57,594 nt of DNA, from positions 1 to 57,594 of the forward strand of contig JAFABV010000039.1 of assembly GCA_023425865.1 (NCBI GenBank), given 5' to 3'. A program made the translations under genes and the position numbers. Below, piece by piece: positions 8,040 to 17,625 of the stretch. The notes below the pieces were generated by a model. The model was not told the DNA's origin. It saw only the letters and a program-made list of their open reading frames with translations, and did no database searches. The DNA is from Bacteroidota bacterium (GTDB taxonomy: Bacteria; Bacteroidota; Bacteroidia; Bacteroidales; Bacteroidaceae). Each line of letters opens with the position of its first letter. Position 1 is the stretch's first letter.

Positions 8040-8599
8040 TTAGGTGACTCTGAATTATTAACCGCCGTTGAATCCCAGACGTTTAGAGCGTCCGAGATAC
8101 AACAGCGGTACAAGGTCCCTGTTTTCCCCAATTTTTATACCATCAGAGGAGTCTCTAAATGACCATCTATTGCCAGCCAGACATGGCAAACGGCAAAAAT
8201 GCCCCAAAGTTAAAAGTTAAATAAACTCGACTATTTGTTAAATTTTCCTTGCTTTTAACCTATTGTTTTGCTTTGCAAAACTCCAAGAATTACCCATTTC
8301 CTCAAATGACGTTTTTGGTACCGTTCAGTCATTCTTGATTTTTATTTTTTGCTGATAAACAAGTACTTACATCTTTAAACAATAATTTATATAAATTATC
8401 GGGCTGTAGGGTGGGAACGGTTGGGCGTAGGCATGGAGATGGGGCGACGTGTGGGATGGTCACCGTGGCCAAGAAGGTGGACACAGGAGAGGTGATAGCT
8501 TTCTGTCTTACTGGGGCGAACGTTGATGGCAGAGGCGGCCGGGAACTGTTTGCATGCTAATCTTCTTATCCCTGACTCGCGTATGTTATCATCAGCAAT
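8040..8599. other. Intergenic region without a convincing gene
   Basis: About 560 bases with no supported gene. An AT-rich part (8200-8400) includes the short palindrome GTTTTGC-TTT-GCAAAAC. The GC-richer part from 8401 has short open frames without plausible starts. Bases 8542-8583 share a sequence with the right end of the window (see the repeat entry). The stretch may be the decayed remains of something, but nothing in it can be named. Confidence 0.5.
8542..8583 (+). repeat. Copy of a dispersed sequence also present at 57471-57509
   Basis: 8542-8564 matches the reverse complement of 57487-57509 at 21 of 23 positions (core CTGTTTGCAT, then CTAATCTT). Both copies continue with TATCCC and then CTCGCGTA (8576-8583; 57471-57478), differing by small indels between them. 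The function is unknown; it is probably one member of a dispersed family. Confidence 0.6.
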
Positions 8600-8630
8600 C
8601 AGGGCACCCGCAACATGCGCGGGTGCCCTG
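8600..8630. terminator. Hairpin terminator of the MacB-type export operon
   Basis: A perfect 12-bp stem CAGGGCACCCGC (8600-8611) / GCGGGTGCCCTG (8619-8630) with a 7-base loop lies 7 bases after the minus-strand ATPase stop. No long T-run follows on the minus strand (ATTG only), so termination may be imperfect or factor-assisted. Confidence 0.6.
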
Positions 8631-8637
8631 TTTGGCT

Positions 8638-9300
8638 TTATACCACCACCTGTCCGTCGAACAGCCGCACCACGCGGTGGGCAATGGCGGCGTCGCGCTC
8701 GTTGTGCGTCACCATGACGATGGTGGTGCCTTCGCGGTTGAGCTCGGTGAGCAGGCCCATCACCTCGGCACCGTTTCTGGAGTCGAGATTACCCGTGGGC
8801 TCATCGGCGAGGATGAGTTTCGGCCCGAACACCACGGCGCGGGCGATGGCCACACGCTGTTGCTGTCCGCCCGACAGCTGGTGGGGGAAATGGTGGGCAC
8901 GGTGGCTGATGCCCATGCGCTTCATGATGTCCTGCACCTTCTGCCGCCGCTCGGCCTTCGCCATGTTGAGATAGGTCAGCGGCAGCTCGATATTCTCCTC
9001 TACATTGAGTTCATCAATAAGATTGAAACTCTGGAACACAAAGCCTATCTCACCCTTGCGCACGTTGGTGCGTTCGTTTTCTTTCAGTGCCGACACCTCC
9101 TTGTCGCCAAGCCGATAGCTGCCCCCAGTGGGATTGTCGAGCAGTCCGAGAATGTTGAGCAGGGTCGACTTGCCACAGCCCGAAGGCCCCATAACGGCCA
9201 CAAACTCGCCGTCGTCTACACTGAATGTCACGTTGTTGAGCGCAATGGTCTCCACCTCGTCGGTGCGGAACGTCTTGCTGAGATTTTCTACTTGTATCAT
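8638..9300 (-). CDS. ABC transporter ATP-binding protein, MacB/LolD type
   Basis: 220 aa. Walker A GPSGCGKST is at 38-46, signature LSGGQQQRVAIARA, Walker B LILADEPTGNLDS, and the H-loop histidine is in VMVTHNE. The length and the sequence FQSFNLIDELNVEENIELPL are typical of the ATPases that drive FtsX-like permeases by mechanotransmission. It is the last gene of the operon and should power the two large permeases encoded upstream, together with the HlyD and TolC proteins. Confidence 0.93.
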   Translation of the reverse strand: MIQVENLSKTFRTDEVETIALNNVTFSVDDGEFVAVMGPSGCGKSTLLNILGLLDNPTGGSYRLGDKEVSALKENERTNVRKGEIGFVFQSFNLIDELNVEENIELPLTYLNMAKAERRQKVQDIMKRMGISHRAHHFPHQLSGGQQQRVAIARAVVFGPKLILADEPTGNLDSRNGAEVMGLLTELNREGTTIVMVTHNERDAAIAHRVVRLFDGQVVV

Positions 9301-9368
9301 AACCTTATATTATTTATTGTTTGTTATACTATATCACTTCTTGTCATCACCCCACCCGGGGGGCTCAC

Positions 9369-11768
9369 TTACTCCTGCTTGAGGAAGCCTATCGGATTGC
9401 TGTTGGCCACGCGGCGGCTGTTGAGCATCGTCACGCCCACGACGATGAGCAGCACCACAAGCACCACGGCCACGAACCACCACACCCGGAGGCTTATGCG
9501 GTTGTCATAAAGCATGAGCCACTGGGCGGCGACAACCCATGCTCCCACGGCACCGACAACCGAGGCCGGTAATGCCGTCTTCATAATACCACGCAGGAAG
9601 AGCAAGACAATGTCGGCCGCCCGGGCACCGTTCACCTTGCGTATGGCTATCTCCCTGTGGCGGCGGTTCACCTCGTCGGTCACGTAGCCCACCAGTCCCA
9701 GCAGGGCGATGAAGAGCACTACGATGCCGGCCGTCATCACGCCGTTGCGGAAATTGAGCGTAGAGACATACTGCATATTCTTCTCGCTCTCCATGCTTTG
9801 CAGCACAATGGTCTTGCCCGGGAAAAACCGTTGAAGTCGGGTCTGAACGGCGGCCATGCCGTCGACAGTGAGTTCATCAAACTGAATGAGCATCATATTG
9901 TTCCTGCCATGCGACTGACTGCCATAGAATATCACGACAGGACGGTCAAAACCATTCGACTCGGCTGTGCCGATATGTATGTCTTTGAATACGCCGATGA
10001 TCGTGAATGGACTGTTGTTATCCATGCTATGCTCGCTGATGAGAACCTTTCTACCAACGACATCATCCCATCCACGCAGCCTCTTCATCATCGCCGCAAA
10101 GCTCTGGCTCACCATAACCTGAGCCAGACTGTCGCTGTGAGCGGCGAACGTTTTACCCGATACTACAGGAATGCGCAGCATGTCGAAGTAGTGGTCGCCC
10201 ACTGTATATAAATCGGACACGTTAAACAGTTGCTGGTTTTCTCCCGGCACGGTGATGTTGTTGCCGCTCCCGCCATAGAATGGGATAGAGTTGCATGCCG
10301 ACACTGCCCTTACGCCACTGACACGCCTTACCTCGTCGGCAGCCTGCTGCCGCTCCTGTGAAGTCAATGCTGTGACATCTGTCACGGCGATGTTATCGCA
10401 CTGGTAGCCTAAGTCGAAATCTACATTGTGCCGGTATTGCAGGCTTACGATCAAGAGAAGCGCCAAGAGGAAGCTAACCATGGCAAACTCTACGCCCAAG
10501 AGTACGACCTTCCACCGTCGCCTGGACTCTACATAGCCTTGGAACGCCACTGCCACAGGCATGCGGTTGTAGAGCCACGCCGGAATGATGCCACCCACGA
10601 TGAGCACCAACACACAGATGAAGGCCAATATCCATGCGCCACGATTGAAAAGCAACACACGCAGCGGTGCCGACAGAAGCTGCTCGATGGTGCCTTGACA
10701 TACGAAGAGGAGCAATGCGCCCAATGCCACGGCGATGAGCAGATGTACCGCAGCCTCTGCGAAGCTAATGACATAGATGATGCTGCGTCCTGCGCCATAA
10801 CACTTTCTCACGGCCATCTCACGGGCACGCGTCACCATATTGCCCACCACGATGAGCACATAGTTGAGTACCGACGCAGCCAACAGCACGAAAGCCAGGA
10901 GCGAGAGTATCCAGAACATTTGGCGTATCTGGTCGCCGTCGGTATAGTATTGCGAGATGGGGGTAATCTTATAGGTGAGTGATACGCCGGCCTGCTGCAG
11001 CTCTTTCGCAGGATAGTGTATCTTGGTCATGTGCTGTATCTTTGGACCGAAAGACGCAGGATCTGCGCCCTTCCTGATTTTCACGAAACTACGATAGCTG
11101 TCGTTGCCCACAAGCCAGTCTTGTCCGTCGAAGCTGAAATGCCGCTGCGTGTTGAGCGAACCGATAACATCGTAGCGGTGAAACGTAGAGTTGTGAGGAT
11201 AGTCTTCATACACGGCCATGACAGTCAATTCGATGGTAGGCATCATCGTTGAATGAATGCGTCGCCCTATCACGTTGCCTCCGAGTCGCTCGGCAGTGGT
11301 ACGGCTCACGATGCAGCAAAATGGATCGGTCAGTGCCTTGCCGGCATCGCCCTGTAGAATCTTCGTTGGAAACATACGGAAGAAACAGCTGTCGGCAAAG
11401 TAGACATCGGCTTTTACCTTCACCTTCTCATTGTCTTCTATCTCCCCGCCTGTGGCGATGGGATTGGTTCTGGTAGCGAGTTCCACCTCGGGAATGGTTT
11501 TCTTCATCAGCGGTGCTACCCCACCCGATGTGCTAAAACTTTCCGTAAAGTCTTGCGCCTTCATCTTAAACCCCTCCGTCACACGGCAGATACGGTCATA
11601 GTCGGGGTAGCACTGGTCATAGGTCTGCTCGTAATAGATTTCGGCTATAATCACCGCGCTGATGCTCAAACCGAGAGCCAGGCACAGTATCTTCACCACA
11701 TTGTGCTGTCCCCTGCGGGGCAGATTGCGCAAGGCTAAGCCTAACGCTTGCTTGATATTGTTCATCAT
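9369..11768 (-). CDS. FtsX/MacB-type ABC permease (first of two)
   Basis: 799 aa with the two-module layout common in Bacteroidetes. There is an N-terminal helix (about 26-46), a MacB-type periplasmic domain, helices around 290-420, a second periplasmic domain, and a C-terminal FtsX block with RHREIAIRKVNGARAADIV near residue 710. The motif REMAVRKCYGAGR in the first module is the other coupling element. It lies 77 bases after the DUF2807 gene and 68 bases before the ATPase gene. The substrate is unknown. Confidence 0.9.
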   Translation of the reverse strand: MMNNIKQALGLALRNLPRRGQHNVVKILCLALGLSISAVIIAEIYYEQTYDQCYPDYDRICRVTEGFKMKAQDFTESFSTSGGVAPLMKKTIPEVELATRTNPIATGGEIEDNEKVKVKADVYFADSCFFRMFPTKILQGDAGKALTDPFCCIVSRTTAERLGGNVIGRRIHSTMMPTIELTVMAVYEDYPHNSTFHRYDVIGSLNTQRHFSFDGQDWLVGNDSYRSFVKIRKGADPASFGPKIQHMTKIHYPAKELQQAGVSLTYKITPISQYYTDGDQIRQMFWILSLLAFVLLAASVLNYVLIVVGNMVTRAREMAVRKCYGAGRSIIYVISFAEAAVHLLIAVALGALLLFVCQGTIEQLLSAPLRVLLFNRGAWILAFICVLVLIVGGIIPAWLYNRMPVAVAFQGYVESRRRWKVVLLGVEFAMVSFLLALLLIVSLQYRHNVDFDLGYQCDNIAVTDVTALTSQERQQAADEVRRVSGVRAVSACNSIPFYGGSGNNITVPGENQQLFNVSDLYTVGDHYFDMLRIPVVSGKTFAAHSDSLAQVMVSQSFAAMMKRLRGWDDVVGRKVLISEHSMDNNSPFTIIGVFKDIHIGTAESNGFDRPVVIFYGSQSHGRNNMMLIQFDELTVDGMAAVQTRLQRFFPGKTIVLQSMESEKNMQYVSTLNFRNGVMTAGIVVLFIALLGLVGYVTDEVNRRHREIAIRKVNGARAADIVLLFLRGIMKTALPASVVGAVGAWVVAAQWLMLYDNRISLRVWWFVAVVLVVLLIVVGVTMLNSRRVANSNPIGFLKQE

Positions 11769-11845
11769 ATATCATTTTTAATTTTATATCTTTGCATTAG
11801 TTAACAACATCAAGATGTGGAGCAAGACCGTTTTTTCATGGTTTT

Positions 11846-12574
11846 CTATTTGCTGACATTGATATCAGAGGCGCCAGAGCTATGTACTTCTGTCTGGACA
11901 GGCTTGCCCTTTACCGTAATACGACTGGCACCGGAAGCCGTGGCGTCTACAGAATGAGAGGCATAGCAACTGATGTTCGACGCGCCAGAACAAATGGCCG
12001 ACACATGTGCCGCATGAAGGTTCTCTGCTTTTATGCCCGATGCCCCTTCGCTTGTAAACGTAGCCTTGGTAGCGACACCATCAAGCCTTGCTGAGGATGC
12101 GCCTCTGACCTTGACGGTTACTTGCTCGGCAACAAACTGTTTGATATTGACAGAGCCCGCGCCGCTACCATTGACCTCCAGCATGGGTGTGCTCAGTCTG
12201 GAGACCTCTATGCTGCTCGCTCCCGACACTGTCACCGATTGCAGGGCGGGGGCACTTACATAAACCTTCAGCTTATCTTTTCTGGAGCTGAACTTGGTAT
12301 TCGACCTCTGGCGGATGGTGAGCACATCGCCCGCAACCCTGACCTGTAGTCGCTCTATCATACTGGCAGTACCCTCTGCCATCACGCTGCACAGACTGCC
12401 GGTTGAAGGCGTAAACACTACATCGACAGCACTTGAAACGTCGATGGCGGAGAACTGACCAAGGTTGTACTCCTTGCTCACGGTTTGATCGTCTGTTGCT
12501 GTGGCACCTTGCGCCGTAACGGATATGAGCATCAGCACGGCCCATAACACGCTAACTAAAGTTTTCTGTTTCAT
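11846..12574 (-). CDS. Secreted DUF2807 (head-GIN domain) protein
   Basis: 242 aa with a Sec signal peptide (about residues 1-23, ending AQGA). The mature part is a repetitive beta-helix-like domain with recurring SGAS/GASS motifs (VTVSGASS, VRGASSARL, SEGASGIK, CSGASNIS, TASGASRI, HSSGASDI), diagnostic of DUF2807. Family members are exported; their function is unknown. It starts 2 bases after the upstream permease stop, so it is part of the transporter operon. That makes a periplasmic accessory of the pump, or a reporter of envelope state, more likely than an independent role. Confidence 0.9.
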   Translation of the reverse strand: MKQKTLVSVLWAVLMLISVTAQGATATDDQTVSKEYNLGQFSAIDVSSAVDVVFTPSTGSLCSVMAEGTASMIERLQVRVAGDVLTIRQRSNTKFSSRKDKLKVYVSAPALQSVTVSGASSIEVSRLSTPMLEVNGSGAGSVNIKQFVAEQVTVKVRGASSARLDGVATKATFTSEGASGIKAENLHAAHVSAICSGASNISCYASHSVDATASGASRITVKGKPVQTEVHSSGASDINVSK

Positions 12575-12576
12575 CG

Positions 12577-14967
12577 TTATTCTTGTTTTATGTTGTTCAC
12601 GGGATTCTCATTCGAGGCCATCCAGCTCTGCGCCACCACGGCAACAAACGAGATGAGCAGTACCAGGATACCGGCTACGATAATCCACGGCCACCAGGTG
12701 ATGCGGTAGCTGTATTGGCTCACCCAGTCGGCCATGAAATACCAAACAACGGGCACGCTCAGCACGAAAGCCACAGCCACATAGCCGAGGAACGTGCGGA
12801 TGAGGCGCAGTCGCACCTGGTTGCCCGTAGACCCGAACACCTTGCGAATGGCTATCTCCTTGCGGCGCTGCTGGATGAAGTAGGTAGACATGGCCACAAG
12901 GCCGAGCATCGAGATGATGATGGCCACGAAAGAGAAGAGCGAGACAATGCGGGCCGTCCGTAGCTCGCGCTCGAAGTCGGCCTCGATCTGACTGTCGACA
13001 TAAGGGTGGGCCTCGTCAAGCTCCTCATGGTACACCTCCTTATACAAGCGCTGTATGGCTTGATAGGCCTCAACCAAGTCGCCCTCCACCTGCACGGTGA
13101 GGCTCCATGGCTTCTCTACCTTGTCGACCAGGCACACCAGCATAGGCTGTTGTACATTGCGTTCGATATTGCGCAACTTGAAATCCTGCAGCACTCCGCC
13201 AAAAGCCGCCTCTTTGGGAAATCCATAGAAACCCAGTTTCTTGTAATAATCGCTCATGTGGCGGTCAGTGGGTTTCATCTTGAGACAGTTGACGGCCATT
13301 GCGTTGAGGTAGACCGCCGGCCGGTGGCGCACGCCATGGTCAGCCTTCACCTTGAGACCGTAGATCTTGAGGAAGTCGGGCTCGCCCACCAACATCTGGT
13401 AGGAATCGTTGCGTCCCTCCTCTATCACGGTGTTGTTGTTACCGCCGTCCTGTGGCGTGCCCATCGAAGGCACCACCATCCTGACCTGCGGCAACTGGCG
13501 CAGACGGTCCAGAAACACCGGATAGTCTTTGCTGGCCAGAGCCGCCCCTTGGTCGATGGTCAGCAGGTTCTTGGTATTGAACCCCATAGGAGCATGCACC
13601 AGGTGGCTCACCTGCCGCATCATGATGAGTGCCGAGGCCAGCATCACGATGGTGATGACATTCTGCACCACGATGAACACCTTGCTCAGCACCATCTTGG
13701 TATGGCGGCGGAAGGTGCCTCGCACCACGGCGATGGGGGCGGCCCGCGAGAGGACCATGGCAGGGATGATGCCCGAGACGATGCCCACCAAGAGGACCAA
13801 GGCCAACAACAGCACCACCACCATCGGCCTGGGCAGCACCGCCATGTCGATGGTGACCGTGAGCAGCCGGCCCGCCGCCGGGGCAAAGGCCAGGGCCAGC
13901 GCCACGGCGATGCACATCGACAGCACGCAGAGCATGGTGCTCTCGACCATGAGGCGCGCCACAATGGCAGGGCGGCCGGCACCGAAGAGACGACGCGTGG
14001 CCATCTCGCGCGAGCGGTAACCCGACTGCGCCACGGTGAGGTTAATGTAGTTCATGATGGCAAAGAGCAGAATAACCAGTCCCGCGGCAAACAAGATATT
14101 GACCAAGTTGGCGTTGCCGGTGCGCAAGTTGTTGTTGTAATTCACCAGCCCCGAGAAATAAAGGTTGTCGAGCGGCTGCAATGTAAGTTGGCAGCGGAAA
14201 CCCTTATCGTTGAAACTGGGCCAGAACGAGTGAATAAACTTGGTGAACTCGACCTCTCTGCCCAGCATCTTCGCTCCCTCGCGCACCTGGACGAAGGTGC
14301 TTGCACCAGTTATGTTGACCACATTGGGAAAGTGCTCATCGGCGTTGGCAGCGTTGGAATAGCGTGCCCACGAGAAATCGACGAGCATCTCCACCCGTTC
14401 GCTGATGATGGTGTTGGTAAAATCCTGCACCACGCCCGTCACGCGAAAGCGCACGGAGTCGTTGGCCACCACCTCGCGTCCCAGCACATCGTCGGTGCCA
14501 AACCACTTGCGGGCAAAGCTCTGTGTCAGCACCACATTGTGCTTGTCGCTCAGGCAGGTCTTCCTGTCGCCCTGCAAGAGTTTGAAGTCGAACATGCTGA
14601 AGAAGGTGGAGTCGGTCTCCAGCCTCACAGCATTGTAATATTCGCCGTTCCTCTCCAGCCGCATACCACCAACTATGAAACCACAAGTGTTCTCCACCTC
14701 GGGGTAGCGCTGGCGGAAATGTTGCAGCACGGCGTGGTGCAGCCCCAGTCCGGGCAAGCGGTCTTCGGCAAAATGCACACCCAGCGCATAGATGCGGCCA
14801 GCCTTGGCATGCTGATGGTCAATGGAGCGTTCCTGCCAGGTGTACACGCCGATGAGCAACACAAACATCAGCGAGATGCTCAGGCCGAACACATTGATGA
14901 CCGTGTACAACTTATTGCGTGACAGGAAGATAAAATAGGATTTGAGGTTGAATAGCTGCTTCATCAT
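12577..14967 (-). CDS. FtsX/MacB-type ABC permease (second of two)
   Basis: 796 aa, same architecture as the permease at 9369-11768: an N-terminal helix (about 20-42), a MacB periplasmic domain, central helices, a second periplasmic domain and a C-terminal FtsX block containing RRKEIAIRKVFGSTGNQV. The other coupling motif is SREMATRRLFGAGR. The two permeases probably assemble together over one ATPase type. The gene starts 12 bases after the adaptor gene. Confidence 0.9.
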   Translation of the reverse strand: MMKQLFNLKSYFIFLSRNKLYTVINVFGLSISLMFVLLIGVYTWQERSIDHQHAKAGRIYALGVHFAEDRLPGLGLHHAVLQHFRQRYPEVENTCGFIVGGMRLERNGEYYNAVRLETDSTFFSMFDFKLLQGDRKTCLSDKHNVVLTQSFARKWFGTDDVLGREVVANDSVRFRVTGVVQDFTNTIISERVEMLVDFSWARYSNAANADEHFPNVVNITGASTFVQVREGAKMLGREVEFTKFIHSFWPSFNDKGFRCQLTLQPLDNLYFSGLVNYNNNLRTGNANLVNILFAAGLVILLFAIMNYINLTVAQSGYRSREMATRRLFGAGRPAIVARLMVESTMLCVLSMCIAVALALAFAPAAGRLLTVTIDMAVLPRPMVVVLLLALVLLVGIVSGIIPAMVLSRAAPIAVVRGTFRRHTKMVLSKVFIVVQNVITIVMLASALIMMRQVSHLVHAPMGFNTKNLLTIDQGAALASKDYPVFLDRLRQLPQVRMVVPSMGTPQDGGNNNTVIEEGRNDSYQMLVGEPDFLKIYGLKVKADHGVRHRPAVYLNAMAVNCLKMKPTDRHMSDYYKKLGFYGFPKEAAFGGVLQDFKLRNIERNVQQPMLVCLVDKVEKPWSLTVQVEGDLVEAYQAIQRLYKEVYHEELDEAHPYVDSQIEADFERELRTARIVSLFSFVAIIISMLGLVAMSTYFIQQRRKEIAIRKVFGSTGNQVRLRLIRTFLGYVAVAFVLSVPVVWYFMADWVSQYSYRITWWPWIIVAGILVLLISFVAVVAQSWMASNENPVNNIKQE

Positions 14968-14979
14968 TTTACCGAGGAT

Positions 14980-16233
14980 TTATTCCAATACGAGTATCTC
15001 ATTGTCTTTATAACTCTCATAGCCGCTCACAATGACACGCTCGCCGGGTTCCAGACCCTCCAGCACCTCATAGTACTCGGGGTTCTGCCGCCCGATGCGG
15101 ATGTTGCGGCGGTAGGCCTTGCGCCCGTCCTTGTCGAGCACGAAGATCCAGCTGCCGCCCGTGACGCTGTAGAAGGTGCCCTTGGGGATGAGCACGGCCT
15201 GCTTGGCCTGCCCCAGCTGCAGGTCGACGTAGTAGGTCTGGCCCGTGCGGATGCTGGCGGGACGGGCGCCGGCGAAGACGAAGTCAATCTTAAACCGGCC
15301 GTCGCGCACCTCGGGGTACACCTTGCGCACGGTGAGGCGATAGCGCCGGCCGTTCTGGTCGAAGGTGGCGGTGAGCCCACGGTGTACGCGGTCGATGTAG
15401 TGCTCGTCGACCCTCGCCTCCACCTTGTAGTCGCTCAGGTCGTTGATGACGCCGATCTTCTGTCCGGGCAAGATGCTCTGTCCCAGCTCGATGTCGAGCT
15501 GCCCCACCTCGCCGTCGATCTGCGAGCGCACGTTGAGTCGCTCCTTGCGCTGGCGCACCAGCTGCACATTGCGCATCATCGAACTGAGGTTGTCGTTCAT
15601 CTGGTCTATCTGGGCACGTCGCAGCTGCGCGTCTTTCCGCATCTTCTGCTGCACGAGGGCGTTCTTCTTCACGGCCAGTTCATAGTCTTCTTTGGCCTTG
15701 AGATATTCATCGCGGCTGTTGAGCTGTTCCTGCTGCAGGGCGGTCTGCTGCCCGTAGGCACGCTTGCGCGCCTGCACCTCAATGGCCAGCTGTGCCGCCT
15801 CGTTCTGGTTGCTCAGGCGGTCTTGCTCCATGGTGATCTGCGTGTTGCGCAGCATGTTCTGCTTTTCGGCCAGCTCGCTCTCGGCATTGAGAATCTCGAG
15901 GTCAAGGTTGCTGTTGCCCAGTCGCACGATGACGTCGCCCCGGTGCACATGTGCTCCCTCCTCTACTACCTTCTCGAGCACCACGCCACCCTCCTCGGGC
16001 GCAATCTGCACCACCTGTATGGGCACCACGCTGCCGTCCACACTCACATAGTCGTCAAACTGCGCCTTCCTGACATCACCGATACTCAGTCCGCGGCGCT
16101 CTACCTTCAGGGTCGAGGCATAGTTGCCCAGGGCCAGCCATGCCAAGGCTGCCGCCACGACGATACCGCCACCCAGCCATGCCCAGTATTTGCGGGGCAC
16201 GAGATACTTACGTTGCTTTATTTCAATATCCAT
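14980..16233 (-). CDS. HlyD-family periplasmic adaptor (MacA-like)
   Basis: 417 aa. A single N-terminal membrane helix (about 18-38) anchors it in the inner membrane. Next come a lipoyl half with APEEGGVVLEKVVEEGAHVHRGD, a long coiled coil (about 115-225), and beta-barrel and membrane-proximal domains ending in GLEPGERVIVSGYESYKD. It overlaps the tolC stop by 16 bases, so translation is coupled. It should link the FtsX-type permeases to the outer-membrane channel. Confidence 0.92.
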   Translation of the reverse strand: MDIEIKQRKYLVPRKYWAWLGGGIVVAAALAWLALGNYASTLKVERRGLSIGDVRKAQFDDYVSVDGSVVPIQVVQIAPEEGGVVLEKVVEEGAHVHRGDVIVRLGNSNLDLEILNAESELAEKQNMLRNTQITMEQDRLSNQNEAAQLAIEVQARKRAYGQQTALQQEQLNSRDEYLKAKEDYELAVKKNALVQQKMRKDAQLRRAQIDQMNDNLSSMMRNVQLVRQRKERLNVRSQIDGEVGQLDIELGQSILPGQKIGVINDLSDYKVEARVDEHYIDRVHRGLTATFDQNGRRYRLTVRKVYPEVRDGRFKIDFVFAGARPASIRTGQTYYVDLQLGQAKQAVLIPKGTFYSVTGGSWIFVLDKDGRKAYRRNIRIGRQNPEYYEVLEGLEPGERVIVSGYESYKDNEILVLE

Positions 16234-17543
16234 GGTCTGTTACCTTGATAATAGTTCACCAGTCGTTCTTTCATCTCGAGCGTCAGTCGCATCTGCAGCA
16301 GGCTAATGCTGCTCTCTAACCAGGTCTGGGCGGCCATGCGCAGGTCATAGGCCGTGCGCATGCCCTCCTCGTACTGGCGTGCCGAGAGATGCCATGCCAG
16401 CGAGTCGGCGGCGACCTTGCGCTCCATCTTCACCAGTTCGCGGGCGGCACCGTCGCGCTGCAGCACGGCCTGCACAATATCGTCGTGCAGCTTGCGGCGG
16501 GCGTCGTCGAGGGTGAGGCGGGCCTCCAGCCATGCGGTCTTGGCCTGCCGGGCAGCGCGCCAGCGCGAGGGGTCGAAGATAGGAATGGACAGCGACAGGC
16601 TGACAAACTCGCCCATGTTGTTGTTGAACTGTCGGCCGAACCCGTCCGTCCTGCCACTGCCCTGAGAGAGATTACGGTAATAGTTGGTCGAAACACCGCC
16701 GCCCAGCGAGAGCGTGGGCAGCAGGGCGGCTCGTTGTATGCGATAGTTGAGACGCGCCTCCTCGACGTTGTAGCGTGCGGTCTGCACCTGTGGCGCCGTC
16801 GCCCCGAAGCCATCGTAGAGGGTCTCTGCATGGACGGGTGACGCATGACGCACGGCCACAGCGGTGTCGAGGAGCAGTGTGTCGGCCACGGGGTAGTTCA
16901 TGGCTGCCTTGAGGGCCAGCAATGATAGTTGCGCCTGGTTGTGCTGCCGCAGCAGGTTGTAGTCGTCGTCGGCCACCTGACTCTCTACCTGCACCACGTC
17001 GGGGCGTGCCTTCTGCCCCAGTTCATACTGCCGTCGGGTCTTCAGGAGCAACGCCTGGCTCTGTGCGAGCTTGCGCTCGGCCAGGGCGATGGTCTGCTGG
17101 TTGTAGACGGCCTCGACGAAACACGCCATCACGGCAATGGCCTTGTCGTCGGCGGCCTGCTGCAGCGCCGACAGACTGCGGGCGCGTGCCAGCCGTGCCT
17201 GGCGAAAGGCGTTCCATGTGCGGCCGCCATCGAAGAGGGGCAGTTCGGCACCCACACTGTAATAGTTGTTGAAGGTGGTGATAGTGTTGTAGGTATTGGT
17301 CTCCGGGTCGATGTTCCGGCCCCAACTATACTGTGCCGACACCTGCGCCCCCACGGTGGGCAGCAGACCGAGCCTGGCAGCCCGCTCGTCGTACCGGCGT
17401 TGTGCAGCCTCTAACTGTTGCCGCCGCACATCGTTGCTGTGGTCTACGGCGTACTGCATGCAGCGGTCCATTGTCCAGCGTTCCTGTGCCAAGAGCGGCA
17501 CGGCAGCGAACGCCAAGAATAATATACAAACGGTTTTCTTCAT
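16218..17543 (-). CDS. TolC-family outer-membrane protein, first gene of a sigma-54 operon
   Basis: 441 aa from the ATG at 17543, chosen because it gives a clean signal peptide (KK, hydrophobic core, cleavage near LLAQE). The longer open frame upstream would cross the sigma-54 promoter. TolC-like repeats of long helices follow; the opening RWTMDRCMQYAVDHS is usual for this group. No good Shine-Dalgarno is visible and the predicted start of transcription is only about 3 bases upstream. It heads the operon that runs to 8638. Confidence 0.9.
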   Translation of the reverse strand: MKKTVCILFLAFAAVPLLAQERWTMDRCMQYAVDHSNDVRRQQLEAAQRRYDERAARLGLLPTVGAQVSAQYSWGRNIDPETNTYNTITTFNNYYSVGAELPLFDGGRTWNAFRQARLARARSLSALQQAADDKAIAVMACFVEAVYNQQTIALAERKLAQSQALLLKTRRQYELGQKARPDVVQVESQVADDDYNLLRQHNQAQLSLLALKAAMNYPVADTLLLDTAVAVRHASPVHAETLYDGFGATAPQVQTARYNVEEARLNYRIQRAALLPTLSLGGGVSTNYYRNLSQGSGRTDGFGRQFNNNMGEFVSLSLSIPIFDPSRWRAARQAKTAWLEARLTLDDARRKLHDDIVQAVLQRDGAARELVKMERKVAADSLAWHLSARQYEEGMRTAYDLRMAAQTWLESSISLLQMRLTLEMKERLVNYYQGNRPWILK

Positions 17544-17556
17544 ATACCCAAATACG

Positions 17557-17572
17557 AGCCAACACCGTGCCA
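17557..17572 (-). promoter_or_regulatory. Sigma-54 (RpoN) promoter of the tolC-macAB-type operon
   Basis: The minus strand reads TGGCACGGTGTTGGCT. Against the consensus TGGCACGNNNNTTGCW only one informative base differs (TTGC becomes TGGC), and the GG and GC dinucleotides are exactly 10 bases apart. Transcription would start near 17546, almost at the tolC ATG. A sigma-54 activator is encoded about 1.2 kb away at 18814, which supports the call. Confidence 0.75.
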
Positions 17573-17625
17573 AAATAGTCATTATGCAGAAAACCAAGCA
17601 CTTACACCAAAAGCACGATTGCCCG

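Noticed and set aside
13006..14922. 638-codon open frame opposite an FtsX-type permease
   Set aside because: It arises from the GC-rich codon bias of the real gene on the other strand; the translation is His/Gln-rich and resembles no protein.
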